The notes under the pieces are model-generated. The model was not told the origin of the DNA and ran no database searches. It worked only from the letters and a program-made list of their open reading frames with translations. Positions 15,904 through 23,710 of a DNA stretch of 34,641 nucleotides are shown piece by piece. Position numbers and translations under genes: made by a program. Source of the stretch: Sphingobium sp. (GTDB lineage Bacteria > Pseudomonadota > Alphaproteobacteria > Sphingomonadales > Sphingomonadaceae); NCBI GenBank assembly GCA_017744605.1, contig JAGIAZ010000029.1, positions 1 through 34,641 of the forward strand. Reading direction: 5' to 3'. Within the stretch, counting starts at the first letter, position 1. Every line of letters begins with the position of its first letter.

Positions 15904-16863
15904 ATGAACGGCAAGATCGTGATCAGTGGCGCGTCGGGCCAATATGGCCGCATGGCCACGGACATGTTGATCGAGAAGGGCCTTGCCGACCGGCTCATCC
16001 TCATCACCCGCACGCCCGCCAAGCTCGCCGACCGGGCGGCGCAGGGCTGCGACGTGCGCTATGGCGACTATGACAAGCCCGAAACGCTGGCCGAGGCGGT
16101 GAAGGGCGCGGAGAAGATGCTGCTCATCTCCGGCACCCGCGTCGGCGCGCGCGTCGTCCAGCACAAGGCGGCGATCGACGCGGCCGCCGCCGCCGGGCTG
16201 AAGCACATAGCGTATACGAGCTTCATCGGCATCGACGATCCGAAGAACCCCGCCGAGGTCCGCCATGACCATATCGAGACGGAACATCTCATGCGCGCCT
16301 CCGGCATGGCATGGACGGCCCTTCGCGACGCCCATTATGCCGACGCGATGATCCTGATGGCCGGTCCCCAGGTGATGGCGACGGGCAAGTGGTTCTCCAA
16401 TTCCGGCGACGGCAGGGAAGCGATGGTCTGGCGGGACGATTGCGTCGCGTCCGCGGTCGCGGTGCTCACCACGCCCGGCCATGAGGGCAAGATCTACAAC
16501 ATCACCGGACCCGACCTGCAGACGTTCGACGAGGTTGCCGCGATCATCACCGAGGTGACAGGCGTGCCGATCGAGCATGTGAAGCTCGACGACGACGGCC
16601 AATATGCGATGTTCGACGCGATGGGCATTCCGCGCCGTCCGGTCGACGACCAGAGCGTCAACGGCATTCCCTGGAACAGCGACGACATGGTCACCTTCGG
16701 CCAGGCGATCCGCGAGGGCTATCTGGCCGTCGCGTCGGACGATGTCGAAAGGCTGACCGGCCGCAAGGCGCGTTCGGTGCGCAAGATGATCGAGGACAAC
16801 AGGCACATGCTGATCGCGGCGGCAAGAAGCGCCCAACAGCCGGCCATGGGTGCAAATCCATGA
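15904..16863 (+). CDS. NmrA-like NAD(P)-binding oxidoreductase
   Basis: A 319-residue atypical short-chain dehydrogenase of the NmrA/quinone oxidoreductase-2 type. The dinucleotide motif GASGQYGRMATD starts at residue 9, followed by LILITRTPAKLAD, whose Arg suggests NADP(H). YTSFIGIDDPKNPAEVRHDHIETEHLMRASGMAWTALRDAHY is the characteristic middle section. Such proteins are reductases or redox sensors; the substrate is unknown. GAGAGG precedes ATG 15904. Its stop overlaps the start of the next gene (ATGA at 16860-16863), so the two are translationally coupled. Confidence 0.86.
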   Translation: MNGKIVISGASGQYGRMATDMLIEKGLADRLILITRTPAKLADRAAQGCDVRYGDYDKPETLAEAVKGAEKMLLISGTRVGARVVQHKAAIDAAAAAGLKHIAYTSFIGIDDPKNPAEVRHDHIETEHLMRASGMAWTALRDAHYADAMILMAGPQVMATGKWFSNSGDGREAMVWRDDCVASAVAVLTTPGHEGKIYNITGPDLQTFDEVAAIITEVTGVPIEHVKLDDDGQYAMFDAMGIPRRPVDDQSVNGIPWNSDDMVTFGQAIREGYLAVASDDVERLTGRKARSVRKMIEDNRHMLIAAARSAQQPAMGANP

Positions 16864-17264
16864 ACCGGGCCGACTATGACCGCTATCTCGCGGCCTTCAA
16901 CGCCAAGGACTATGACGCGGTCTGCGATTTCTACGCGCAGCCCATGGGCATGGACTTTTTCGGCATCGCCATTCGCTCGCGCGAGGACATGAAGCGCTTC
17001 TACGGCTTCCTGCATGCCCATGTTCACGAGAGCGTGCGCGTGCTCAACTTCGCCTCGTCCGACACGCTGACCGCGGTCGACGCGATCGTGCGGATCGAGG
17101 CCTATCGCGACCTGACGCCGGAGATACTGGAAGCCAATGGCTGCGGCGGCCTCTTTCCGATCATGGCCGGCCAGGTGCAGGAGCTGCGCCAGTTCATCTT
17201 CTACACGATCACGGGCGGCAAGATCGCCAAAGTCGAATGCGCGATGCTGCCGCCCGGCGCCTGA
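16860..17264 (+). CDS. NTF2-like (SnoaL-type) protein
   Basis: A 134-residue single-domain alpha+beta cone protein. The start MNRADYDRYLAAFNAKDYDAVCDFYAQ is the typical NTF2/SnoaL helix pair, then SREDMKRFYGFLHAHVHESVRV and the C-terminal strands QFIFYTITGGKIAKVECAML. Members bind small hydrophobic molecules, and some are isomerases or cyclases. The 4-base ATGA overlap with the NmrA-like gene suggests they act on the same compound, but no catalytic residues are recognisable enough to name a reaction. Confidence 0.82.
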   Translation: MNRADYDRYLAAFNAKDYDAVCDFYAQPMGMDFFGIAIRSREDMKRFYGFLHAHVHESVRVLNFASSDTLTAVDAIVRIEAYRDLTPEILEANGCGGLFPIMAGQVQELRQFIFYTITGGKIAKVECAMLPPGA

Positions 17265-17286
17265 AAACTCGGGCCCGAAAAAGAAT

Positions 17287-17320
17287 ACACCCGGCGCCTT
17301 TTTGGGGCAGCGCCGGGTGT
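17287..17320 (-). terminator. Terminator between NTF2-like gene and pspC
   Basis: A perfect 11-base stem, ACACCCGGCGC (17287-17297) with GCGCCGGGTGT (17310-17320), closes a 12-base loop. On the minus strand a T-rich tail (ATTCTTTTT) follows, so it best terminates pspC, whose stop is 52 bases away. It also sits 23 bases past the plus-strand NTF2-like gene and may serve both. Confidence 0.8.
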
Positions 17321-17371
17321 CGTGGGGCTGTCGAGGGGAGCGAGCTTCCGCGGCCCGCTCTCCGATATCGT

Positions 17372-17668
17372 TCAGGCAGCTTCGGCGAGCAGCGGAGCCT
17401 CGGCCGCGACCGGCGCGGCAGTCTCGACGGCATCATGGGCGGGCTCGGCTTCGGCAACGGCGCGGCTCGGATAAATGAGGCGCGACAGCAGCACGAGAGC
17501 GCCGACAGCGGCATAAGCAAGCACCGCATATTCGAGATTGTAGATCACGGCGAAAGCGAATGCGACGCGGAACCAATTGGCGCTGACGCCGAAGTCCTGG
17601 CCCAGAGCCTCGCACACGCCGAACATCGTATCCGAGCGGAGGGAGAGGGAATTGCGGGTGAACTGCAT
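17372..17668 (-). CDS. pspC: PspC domain protein (phage shock protein C-like)
   Basis: A 98-residue membrane protein. Residues about 8-60 form a PspC domain: LRSDTMFGVCEALGQDFGVSANWFRVAFAFAVIYNLEYAVLAYAAVGALVLLSRLIYP, with one or two membrane segments. An Ala/Glu/Pro-rich cytoplasmic or periplasmic tail of about 35 residues follows. PspC proteins sense inner-membrane stress. ATG 17668 has GGAG seven bases upstream; the open frame to 17821 crosses a sigma-54 promoter and is not used. No pspA, pspB or pspF is within the window, so the gene stands alone here. The sigma-54 promoter upstream fits phage-shock control. Confidence 0.88.
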   Translation of the reverse strand: MQFTRNSLSLRSDTMFGVCEALGQDFGVSANWFRVAFAFAVIYNLEYAVLAYAAVGALVLLSRLIYPSRAVAEAEPAHDAVETAAPVAAEAPLLAEAA

Positions 17669-17726
17669 TGTCTTGCTCCAAAAATTCTGCGGCCGATCCG
17701 TTCGGCCGCCGCCTTGGCCAGAACAG

Positions 17727-17743
17727 TGCATGTGCCGTGCCAA
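17727..17743 (-). promoter_or_regulatory. Sigma-54 (RpoN) promoter of pspC
   Basis: Read on the minus strand the sequence is TTGGCACG-GCAC-ATGCA, against the RpoN consensus TTGGCACG-N4-TTGCA. The invariant GG (17741-17740) and GC (17729-17728) have exactly ten bases between them. Transcription would begin near 17715, leaving a leader of about 47 bases before ATG 17668. Psp genes are classically RpoN dependent, so family knowledge and sequence agree. Confidence 0.82.
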
Positions 17744-17860
17744 TTGCAGCGAAAGACCGGATTTTCGCCATTTCCTACTGCGCCGTGCGGTCCCTCTCCA
17801 AATGATCCGTCGCGCAAACACCCATATGTTGGGATTTCACCCCATTAGTCCGCGATCCTT

Positions 17861-17892
17861 TCCGCAATGTTTCAGCGCTGAAAGATTGCGGA
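17861..17892. promoter_or_regulatory. 32-bp near-perfect palindrome, candidate enhancer (UAS) for pspC
   Basis: The left half TCCGCAATGTTTCAGC and right half GCTGAAAGATTGCGGA match at 15 of 16 pairs, with TTTCAGCGCTGAAA at the centre. It lies about 146-177 bases upstream of the predicted sigma-54 start, within the usual range for enhancer-binding activator sites. It could alternatively form an RNA hairpin at the end of the DUF3237 transcript, but no T run follows. Confidence 0.6.
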
Positions 17893-18078
17893 CGGTCATT
17901 GGCAGTCATGCCGCAATGCAACATTTGGCGCGACGAGCGATCTTTCAAGGGCAACTGCCCGCTTTTTTCGCCGCTTTTCGCAATGACCGCCGGCCCGGCG
18001 CGACCACGCGTCGCCGCAAGGCCGCCATCGCCGCCCGGCTGGAAACGGCGAGAGTCTCTTGTCTTGCCGGGATGCCGA

Positions 18079-18573
18079 TCAGGTCAGCGCATAATAGCGC
18101 ACGAAATTGCCGTCCGGCTTGCGCTCGCCCACGCCGATGAAGACGTGGCGGGTCATCCAGTCATATTTGCCCTTGCTGGTCTCGAAGGTCGGCTGGGCGC
18201 GCAGATAATAATCCTCATGCGCGACCGGATCGCCGCCCTCGAACGCCCAGGCGCGCAGGCGCTGCATCGAGTCCGGCTTGCGGCCCCAGAGATAGCCCTT
18301 GTTCTGCATGTAGATGATCTCGCCATCGTCGGTCTCGAGCAGATAGCGGGCATCGAACACGGCGGTGTCGTCAGCGCGGAAATGGGCATAGTCGCCACCG
18401 CTGTTGGGCACGGCCTTGCCCCGCAGCCGCGGCCCCTCGAAATGCCCCTGATCGACCAGCACCGCCGAACGGAAGCCGCCATTATGGACGTTCGGGATCG
18501 CATGGACGCGGGTGAACTGCAGACGACACTCGAAGGCGAATTCGAGGACGGGGTTGTCGAGGGTTGAATACAT
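18079..18573 (-). CDS. DUF3237 domain-containing protein
   Basis: A 164-residue protein of the DUF3237/UPF0311 family, a small beta-barrel of unknown function. Family features are PVLEFAFECRLQF, the segment NGGFRSAVLVDQGHFEGPRLRGKAVPNSGGDYAHFRADDTAVFDARYLLETDDGEIIYMQNKG, and FETSKGKYDWMTRHVFIGVGERKPDG near the end. ATG 18573 has GGAG seven bases upstream. It is the last gene of a same-strand series with a PQQ alcohol dehydrogenase and an aldehyde dehydrogenase. Family members often sit in aromatic or alcohol degradation clusters; no activity can be assigned. Confidence 0.88.
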   Translation of the reverse strand: MYSTLDNPVLEFAFECRLQFTRVHAIPNVHNGGFRSAVLVDQGHFEGPRLRGKAVPNSGGDYAHFRADDTAVFDARYLLETDDGEIIYMQNKGYLWGRKPDSMQRLRAWAFEGGDPVAHEDYYLRAQPTFETSKGKYDWMTRHVFIGVGERKPDGNFVRYYALT

Positions 18574-18600
18574 GGAAAGCTCCCGAACCAACGGTGACGA

Positions 18601-18888
18601 TCAGCGCGTCCTGCGCCGGGCAAATGCATAGATGGCGGCGTAAATCTGGATCACGGTGCCGATGGCCAAACACGACAGGAAGAGCAGATCGCTATCCACG
18701 CCGACAATCGCGGCGAACCAGAACAGCAGGCCGAGCAGCCCAATCCACAGTGGCATCAACCTTCTCAGGATCGATTCCGGCCGGCCCTTTCTATCACGGA
18801 TGGGATTCCTGATTTCGTAAGTCACCCACCATGCAAAAAGCATGATCCAAAGCAGCGGACCACCGACAGCTGAGGTTGGACTGTTCAT
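18601..18888 (-). CDS. Small hypothetical membrane protein
   Basis: A 95-residue protein with three likely membrane helices: about 11-25 (GPLLWIMLFAWWVTY), 46-63 (LWIGLLGLLFWFAAIVGV) and 67-88. A basic loop (RNPIRDRKGRPESILRRLM) lies between the first two, and the C-terminus is RRRTR. No family is recognised. It starts ten bases after the PQQ dehydrogenase stop, with GAGG overlapping that stop region, so it belongs to the same transcript. It could be an anchor or electron-transfer accessory for the dehydrogenase, but that is only inference from position. GC is lower than in its neighbours. Confidence 0.7.
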   Translation of the reverse strand: MNSPTSAVGGPLLWIMLFAWWVTYEIRNPIRDRKGRPESILRRLMPLWIGLLGLLFWFAAIVGVDSDLLFLSCLAIGTVIQIYAAIYAFARRRTR

Positions 18889-18898
18889 CTCAGTCGCC

Positions 18899-21085
18899 TC
18901 AATAATTCGCCAGGATCGTCAGCCCCGGCGTATCCAGCGGCAGCCCGCGCTTCTTCTTTTCGAGCTCCTCGGCACGGGTCTTGGTCTGGAGATCGATCAG
19001 ATAGGCGTGGATCTTGTCCGCATCCGCCTCGGTCAACCGATCGTCCCAGCGCGGCATGCCGTTGGGCAGCAGGAGCCCCTTCAGGACGATGTCCTTGAAC
19101 AGCTTGTGCGTGCCCTCGTTCATGCGGCGCAGGTCCGGCGTGATCGAGCGCAGCTGGTTCGAGTGGCAGAGCGCGCAATTGCCGAAGAACAGGGTCTGCC
19201 CCTCCGCGATGGTCGCGGGCGTGACGCCCGGCGCCTGCTTGGGCGCTTCGGGCGCAGGTTCGAGCGCCGGCAGTTCCGCCGGGATCGGCACGGCGCCGCC
19301 GCCGATCTTGAAGACGAGGATGCGGCCCTGATTGCCGCGCTTATAGGCCGCCGAATAAGGTGGGACATAAGGATAGCCGCCGCCGCCCCACGCCGCCATG
19401 ACGGCGACATATTGCACGCCGCCGACCTTGTAGGTCATCGGCGCGGCGAGGATCGACGTACCGGTGTCGATATCCTTCAATATCTTGCCGCTCTTCTTGT
19501 CGAACACGCGGAAATGCCCGTCGACGCTGCCCTGGAAGATCAGGCCGCCCGCCGTCGCCAGCGCGCCGCCGCGGTCCTGCCAGCCGCCCATCTTGTAGGC
19601 CCATTTCGTCTTGCCGGTCAGCGGGTCGATGGCGCGCAGCTCGGTGCCGCCCGGGTCCTTCTTCACCCAGTCCCATTTCGGCAGCGAGGTGATCGCCTTC
19701 TGCATCGGCGGCGGCAGGGTCGGCACGATCGCCTGCAGGTCGGGCGTGAACAGGAGCGCCGCGTCATTGTTGAGCATCTTGGGCTGATAGGGCTTCTGCC
19801 CCCCCGTCGTGTAGATGACGTTCCCCATGTCCTGGATCGTGGCGTAATAGAGCCCCGTCTCGGGGTCATAGGCGGCCGGATGCCAGTTGCGCGCGCCGGC
19901 CGTGGCCGGGAAGACGAGTTTCGGCCCGTTCGTATAATCGGAAAATTGCGGCGTCAGGTTCGGCCGGCCGGTCTTCATGTCGACGCCGTTCGCCCAGCTC
20001 ATGCGCACCAGCGCATTGGCGCGCAGCAGCTTGCCGTCGCGCCGGTCGAGCACATAGAGGAAGCCATTCTTGGGTGCGTGCAGAACGACCGGGCGCTTCT
20101 CGCCGTCCACGGTCAGATCGGTCAGGATCATCGGCGAGGTCGCCGTGAAATCCCAATTGTCGCCCGGCGTCTCCTGATAGTGCCACTTCATCTCGCCTGT
20201 CTTAGCGTCGAGCGCGACGATGGACGAGAGGTAGAGATTGTCGCCGCCGCTCGGCGAGCGCTTGGAGGTCGCATAGGGCCCGCCATTGCCCGTGCCGACC
20301 AGCACATAGCCGGTCAGCGGATCGTAATTGATCGCGTCCCACGGCGCGCCGCCGCCGCCAACATCCCAGCGGCTCTTGGGATCCCAGGTCTTGAGCGCCG
20401 CCTCGAGCGCCTTGCTCTCCTGCGGGCCCTTGGCCGGATCGCTCGGCACGACGTGGAAGCGCCAGGCGAGCTTGCCCGTGTCGATGTCGAAGGCCGAGAC
20501 ATAGCCGCGCGTGTCATATTCCGCGCCCGCATTGCCGATGACGACGACATTGCCGGCGACTTCCGGCGCGCCGGTCGAATTGTCGCCCTTCTTGCGATCC
20601 TCGATGGCGTCGGACTTCCAGACGACCGCGCCCGTCCTGGCGTCGAGCGCGTACATCCAGCCGTCGAGCGTGACGACGAATACCCTGCCCTTGGCGACGG
20701 CCACGCCGCGATTGACCATGTCGCAGCAGGCGGTGCGGTTGATCTGCATGTCGATGGCCGGCTCGAAGCGCCAGAGCGCCTTGCCGGTCGCGGCATCATA
20801 GGCATAGACCCGGCCGGCAACGCCGCTCGTGTAGAGCACGCCGTCGATGACGACAGGCGTGGCCTCCAGGCCGCGGCCCGTGCCGAGGTCCGCCGCCCAT
20901 GCCAGTCCGAGCTGGGCGGCATTCTGCGCGTTGATGTCCGTGAGCGTGGAATAATGCGACTTGCCGATGTCGCCGCCGGGTGTGGACCAGTTGTCGGCGG
21001 CGAGGCTGGTGTCGGCCTTGCCCCCACCCAATCCCGAACAGCCGGCCAGCGCCAGCAGGCAAAGCGCCCCTATCAGTCTCTTCAT
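18899..21085 (-). CDS. PQQ-dependent quinohemoprotein alcohol dehydrogenase (lipoprotein)
   Basis: About 728 residues. A lipoprotein signal (MKRLIGALCLLALAGC, Cys16) leads to an eight-bladed propeller with repeated tryptophan-docking segments (GRVYAYDAATGKALWRFEP and similar). The vicinal disulfide Cys120-Cys121 (RTACCDMVNRG) that covers PQQ is present. The catalytic Asp is in PGDNWDFTATSPM; the residue two places on is Thr, as in calcium-dependent enzymes, not the Asp typical of lanthanide types. A C-terminal cytochrome c domain has CALCH (about 637-641) and a probable Met ligand in NGMPRWDD. It would oxidise alcohols in the periplasm and pass electrons to the respiratory chain. ATG 21085 is chosen over GTG 21097. 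Confidence 0.93.
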   Translation of the reverse strand: MKRLIGALCLLALAGCSGLGGGKADTSLAADNWSTPGGDIGKSHYSTLTDINAQNAAQLGLAWAADLGTGRGLEATPVVIDGVLYTSGVAGRVYAYDAATGKALWRFEPAIDMQINRTACCDMVNRGVAVAKGRVFVVTLDGWMYALDARTGAVVWKSDAIEDRKKGDNSTGAPEVAGNVVVIGNAGAEYDTRGYVSAFDIDTGKLAWRFHVVPSDPAKGPQESKALEAALKTWDPKSRWDVGGGGAPWDAINYDPLTGYVLVGTGNGGPYATSKRSPSGGDNLYLSSIVALDAKTGEMKWHYQETPGDNWDFTATSPMILTDLTVDGEKRPVVLHAPKNGFLYVLDRRDGKLLRANALVRMSWANGVDMKTGRPNLTPQFSDYTNGPKLVFPATAGARNWHPAAYDPETGLYYATIQDMGNVIYTTGGQKPYQPKMLNNDAALLFTPDLQAIVPTLPPPMQKAITSLPKWDWVKKDPGGTELRAIDPLTGKTKWAYKMGGWQDRGGALATAGGLIFQGSVDGHFRVFDKKSGKILKDIDTGTSILAAPMTYKVGGVQYVAVMAAWGGGGYPYVPPYSAAYKRGNQGRILVFKIGGGAVPIPAELPALEPAPEAPKQAPGVTPATIAEGQTLFFGNCALCHSNQLRSITPDLRRMNEGTHKLFKDIVLKGLLLPNGMPRWDDRLTEADADKIHAYLIDLQTKTRAEELEKKKRGLPLDTPGLTILANY

Positions 21086-21108
21086 CCCCTCGCCCACCTT
21101 ATGTCTTC

Positions 21109-21238
21109 GTCACTCTGAACTTGGTCACCCCGAACTTGTTTCAGGGTCCATTTCACCCCCGCTCCCGACGCCCCATTTCGCATGATGGATGCTGGAGCCG
21201 GAGGCGTGCTTGCACAAACAGGTTCGGCATGGCGAGCG
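21109..21238. repeat. Degenerate inverted repeat with a 15-base tandem duplication
   Basis: GTCACTCTGAACTTG (21109-21123) and GTCACCCCGAACTTG (21124-21138) are tandem near-copies. GTTTCAGGGTCCATTTC follows, and the other end reads ACAAACAGGTTCGGCATGGCGAGCG, an imperfect reverse complement of the start. From memory, the core resembles a repeat common between genes in sphingomonads. It occupies most of the 160-base gap in front of the PQQ dehydrogenase start. Confidence 0.6.
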
Positions 21239-21245
21239 AAAACCA

Positions 21246-22097
21246 TCACCGCCCATCCCAGGGACTTGGCATGCGATAGGGCACGGTGATGAAGTTCGCC
21301 TCGATCTGGCAGATCATGCCATGGTCGATCTTGAACAGTTCGCCGAGATAGAAGCTGTGCGGCCGGCGGATGTGCGATTTGACGCGCCGGCCGTCGGTCA
21401 GCTCATATTCGTCCAGCCGCCCTTCATGGTCGATGAAGCCGAAGGCCAGCACCAGGCCGCGCGCCTCGTCGACCAGCGGGTAGCGGCGTCCGCGCAGCCG
21501 GTCGTCATAACGATAATTGCCGAGCCGGAATTGCGCCTCGCAGCCAAGCGCCGCGACCGGCACGAAGAAATCCGGATTGTTGGTCGTCTGCACACCGTTC
21601 TCGACCCGGTTGCAATCGGGATGGAATTTGGTGCGGATCGTCCCGTCGTTGAGTTGCAGCGTCGAGAAATAGCCGTCCGACAGCGCGATCATCTCGTCGC
21701 GCGACACCGGCGCCTCCACAGCCGCATTGAGGATCGGCTTGTCCCAGAAGCGCTGGTTCTCGAAGCGCGGCGATGAATCCACCTGCCGCACCACCACGGT
21801 CTCGACTTCGGCGACCCGGCCCTGCGCGTCCAGCCCGAGCCGCACTGTGTACGCGCTCTCGTCGAACGGCTCGACCACCGTCCCGAAATAGCCGACCTGC
21901 CGCGTCTTCTCGTCCGCGAACATGAGCCGATAGTCGCCCAATCGCTCAATCGTGCCCCACAGGCCGTCATCAGCCTCCAGCCGCACATTATTCTCGGTGA
22001 TGAACGGGTCCGGAGCCCAGTTGACGGCGCCGGGGTCTTTGCGCCCCAGCGCCGCGAGATAGTCTTCCAGTGCCCCGTAGAGCGCCGCCCTGTTCAT
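21246..22097 (-). CDS. Conserved hypothetical protein, tandem NTF2-like
   Basis: A 283-residue protein without signal peptide or membrane segment. It begins MNRAALYGALEDYLAALGRKDPGAVNWAPDPFITENNVRLE, a typical NTF2-like opening, and a second similar opening, SRDEMIALSDGYFSTLQLNDGTI, occurs near residue 132 followed by KFHPDCNRVENGVQTTN. It therefore looks like two fused NTF2-like domains, close to proteins annotated DUF8021. A reaction cannot be assigned. It starts only seven bases after the aldehyde dehydrogenase stop, so the two are cotranscribed and probably serve the same pathway. Confidence 0.75.
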   Translation of the reverse strand: MNRAALYGALEDYLAALGRKDPGAVNWAPDPFITENNVRLEADDGLWGTIERLGDYRLMFADEKTRQVGYFGTVVEPFDESAYTVRLGLDAQGRVAEVETVVVRQVDSSPRFENQRFWDKPILNAAVEAPVSRDEMIALSDGYFSTLQLNDGTIRTKFHPDCNRVENGVQTTNNPDFFVPVAALGCEAQFRLGNYRYDDRLRGRRYPLVDEARGLVLAFGFIDHEGRLDEYELTDGRRVKSHIRRPHSFYLGELFKIDHGMICQIEANFITVPYRMPSPWDGR

Positions 22098-22104
22098 GCC
22101 GACC

Positions 22105-23589
22105 TCACGCGGCCGCCACCGGCGCGTCCATATACATGGTCTTGACCTCGAGATAGGCCATCAGCCCCTCCACGCCGCCCTCGCGGCCGACGCCCGACTG
22201 CTTGTAGCCGCCGAACGGCAGGCTCCAGTCGACCTTGAGGCCATTCTGCGCGATGCCGCCGGTGCGGATGCGCCGCGCGACATCATAGGCCGCCTGCGGG
22301 TCCTTGGTCAGCACCGCGCCGGAGAGGCCGAAATTGGACTCGTTGGCGACACGGATCGCATCTTCCTCATCCTCGACCGGGATGATCGAGAGCACCGGCC
22401 CGAAAATCTCCTCCTGGGCGATGCGGCTCCGATTATCGACATTCTTGAACAGCGTCGGCTCGATGAAATAGCCCTGGTTGAGATGCGCCGGGCGGTTGCC
22501 GCCATAGACCAGATCGGCGGTCTTCTTGCCTTCCTCGATATAGCTTTCGACGCGCTCGAGCTGGCGCTTCATGGCGAGCGGACCGAGTACGGTGGTCGGG
22601 TCGTCCGAATAGCCGATCTTCACCTGCGCCATTTCGGCGGCAATCGCGTCGGCAATCTCGTCCTGGCGCGAACGCGGCACGATGAGGCGGCTCAGCATGG
22701 CGCAGACCTGGCCGGAGAGCAGCATCAGCGTGCCGGTCATCAGCTTGGCGGTTTCCTCGGCCGAGAAGTCGTCGCGCACGATGGCTGCCGACTTACCGCC
22801 CAGCTCCAGCGTGTAGCGGGCGATGCGCGATCCGCAGACCGATGCGATGCGCTTGCCCGCGACGGTCGAGCCGGTGAAGCTGACCTTGTCGACGCCGGCA
22901 TTGCAGACCAGATGGTCGCTCGCCTCGCGATGGCCGCAGACGAGATTGACGACACCCGCCGGCACGCCCGCCACTTCGCAGGCTTCGGCGATGATATAGG
23001 CTTCGAGCGGCGTCTCGGGCGACGGCTTCATGATCACCGTGCAGCCGGCGATCAGCGCATTGGCGACCTTGGAGGCCATGATGCCGAACGGCCCGTTCCA
23101 CGGCGCGATCGAGGCGACCACGCCGACCGGCTCATGCACGACATAGGCGATGGCGGCGGCCGGCGTCTGGCGCTCCTGCACATATTGGAAATTGGCGCCG
23201 ACTTCGCGGGTCTGATCGAACTGGATGTTCGCGCCCGCGACCATGCCCGGCGCGAAGCTGGCCAGGCCGCCCATCTGCGCGGTCCAGGCCTTGGCCAGCT
23301 CGCCGGCGCGCGCCTGCAGATGCGCGCCGATCTTCTTCATGATCTCGTTGCGCTCGCCGACGCTCATGCGTGGCCAGGGGCCGTGATCGAACGCCTCACG
23401 CGCGGCAGCGACGGCCGCATCCATGTCCTGTTCATCGGCTTCGGCGATGGCGCCGACGACCTGTTCGGTATTGGGCGAAACCAGCTCGATGAACCGCCCG
23501 CTATGTGGCGCGCGCCACGTGCCGCCGATCCAGACTTCGCCTGGATGCTTCACATGGACGCCCTCAGGGTTGAATCCGGTATCGGCCAT
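22105..23589 (-). CDS. NAD(P)-dependent aldehyde dehydrogenase
   Basis: A 494-residue cytoplasmic enzyme that oxidises aldehydes to acids. The cofactor site has APWNGPFG (Asn165 stabilises the intermediate) and MKPSPETP (Lys188). FTGSTVAGKRI binds the dinucleotide. The catalytic general base is Glu262 in LELGGKS and the nucleophile Cys296 in SGQVCAM. The late EEIFGPVLSIIPVEDEEDAI motif and PFGGYKQSGVGREGG tail are standard. GGAG precedes ATG 23589; the open frame continues upstream without a better site. As first gene of the module it fits oxidation of the aldehyde made by the PQQ dehydrogenase, but the substrate is not readable from sequence. Confidence 0.94.
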   Translation of the reverse strand: MADTGFNPEGVHVKHPGEVWIGGTWRAPHSGRFIELVSPNTEQVVGAIAEADEQDMDAAVAAAREAFDHGPWPRMSVGERNEIMKKIGAHLQARAGELAKAWTAQMGGLASFAPGMVAGANIQFDQTREVGANFQYVQERQTPAAAIAYVVHEPVGVVASIAPWNGPFGIMASKVANALIAGCTVIMKPSPETPLEAYIIAEACEVAGVPAGVVNLVCGHREASDHLVCNAGVDKVSFTGSTVAGKRIASVCGSRIARYTLELGGKSAAIVRDDFSAEETAKLMTGTLMLLSGQVCAMLSRLIVPRSRQDEIADAIAAEMAQVKIGYSDDPTTVLGPLAMKRQLERVESYIEEGKKTADLVYGGNRPAHLNQGYFIEPTLFKNVDNRSRIAQEEIFGPVLSIIPVEDEEDAIRVANESNFGLSGAVLTKDPQAAYDVARRIRTGGIAQNGLKVDWSLPFGGYKQSGVGREGGVEGLMAYLEVKTMYMDAPVAAA

Positions 23590-23710
23590 GCTCTCTCTCC
23601 TCGACGGTTTGCGTAACGGCGTGCGCAGTGATGCTCGCCGGAACTGCACCTCCAGTTCCGGACTCGGCGGCGAACCTATGCCGCGCTTCGAGCGGCGCGC
23701 AAGCGCTAAT

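Larger units (their letters stand above)
17669..18078. other. Regulatory gap upstream of pspC
   Basis: A 410-base gap without a supported gene. It holds the pspC leader, a sigma-54 promoter (17727-17743), a 32-base palindrome (17861-17892), a further inverted pair GGTCATTG (17894-17901) / CAATGACC (17981-17988), and three copies of a (C/T)CGCAATG word (17862, 17911, 17978). A weak GGGC-AACT-GCCC hairpin followed by a T run lies at 17949-17967 on the plus strand. The density of dyad symmetry is unusual for this window. Confidence 0.6.

Noticed and set aside
17899..17915. A possible plus-strand sigma-54 promoter (TTGGCAGTCATGCCGCA)
   Set aside because: The GG-N10-GC spacing is right, but four consensus positions differ and no plus-strand gene follows; only a weak hairpin with T run lies 35 bases on.
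18842..21118. A 758-codon plus-strand open frame opposite the PQQ alcohol dehydrogenase
   Set aside because: Composition typical of an antisense shadow (Arg, Ala, Val, Asp); the minus strand encodes a complete enzyme with all motifs.
22096..23616. A 506-codon plus-strand open frame opposite the aldehyde dehydrogenase
   Set aside because: Shadow frame; the minus-strand gene has the catalytic Glu, Cys and cofactor motifs.
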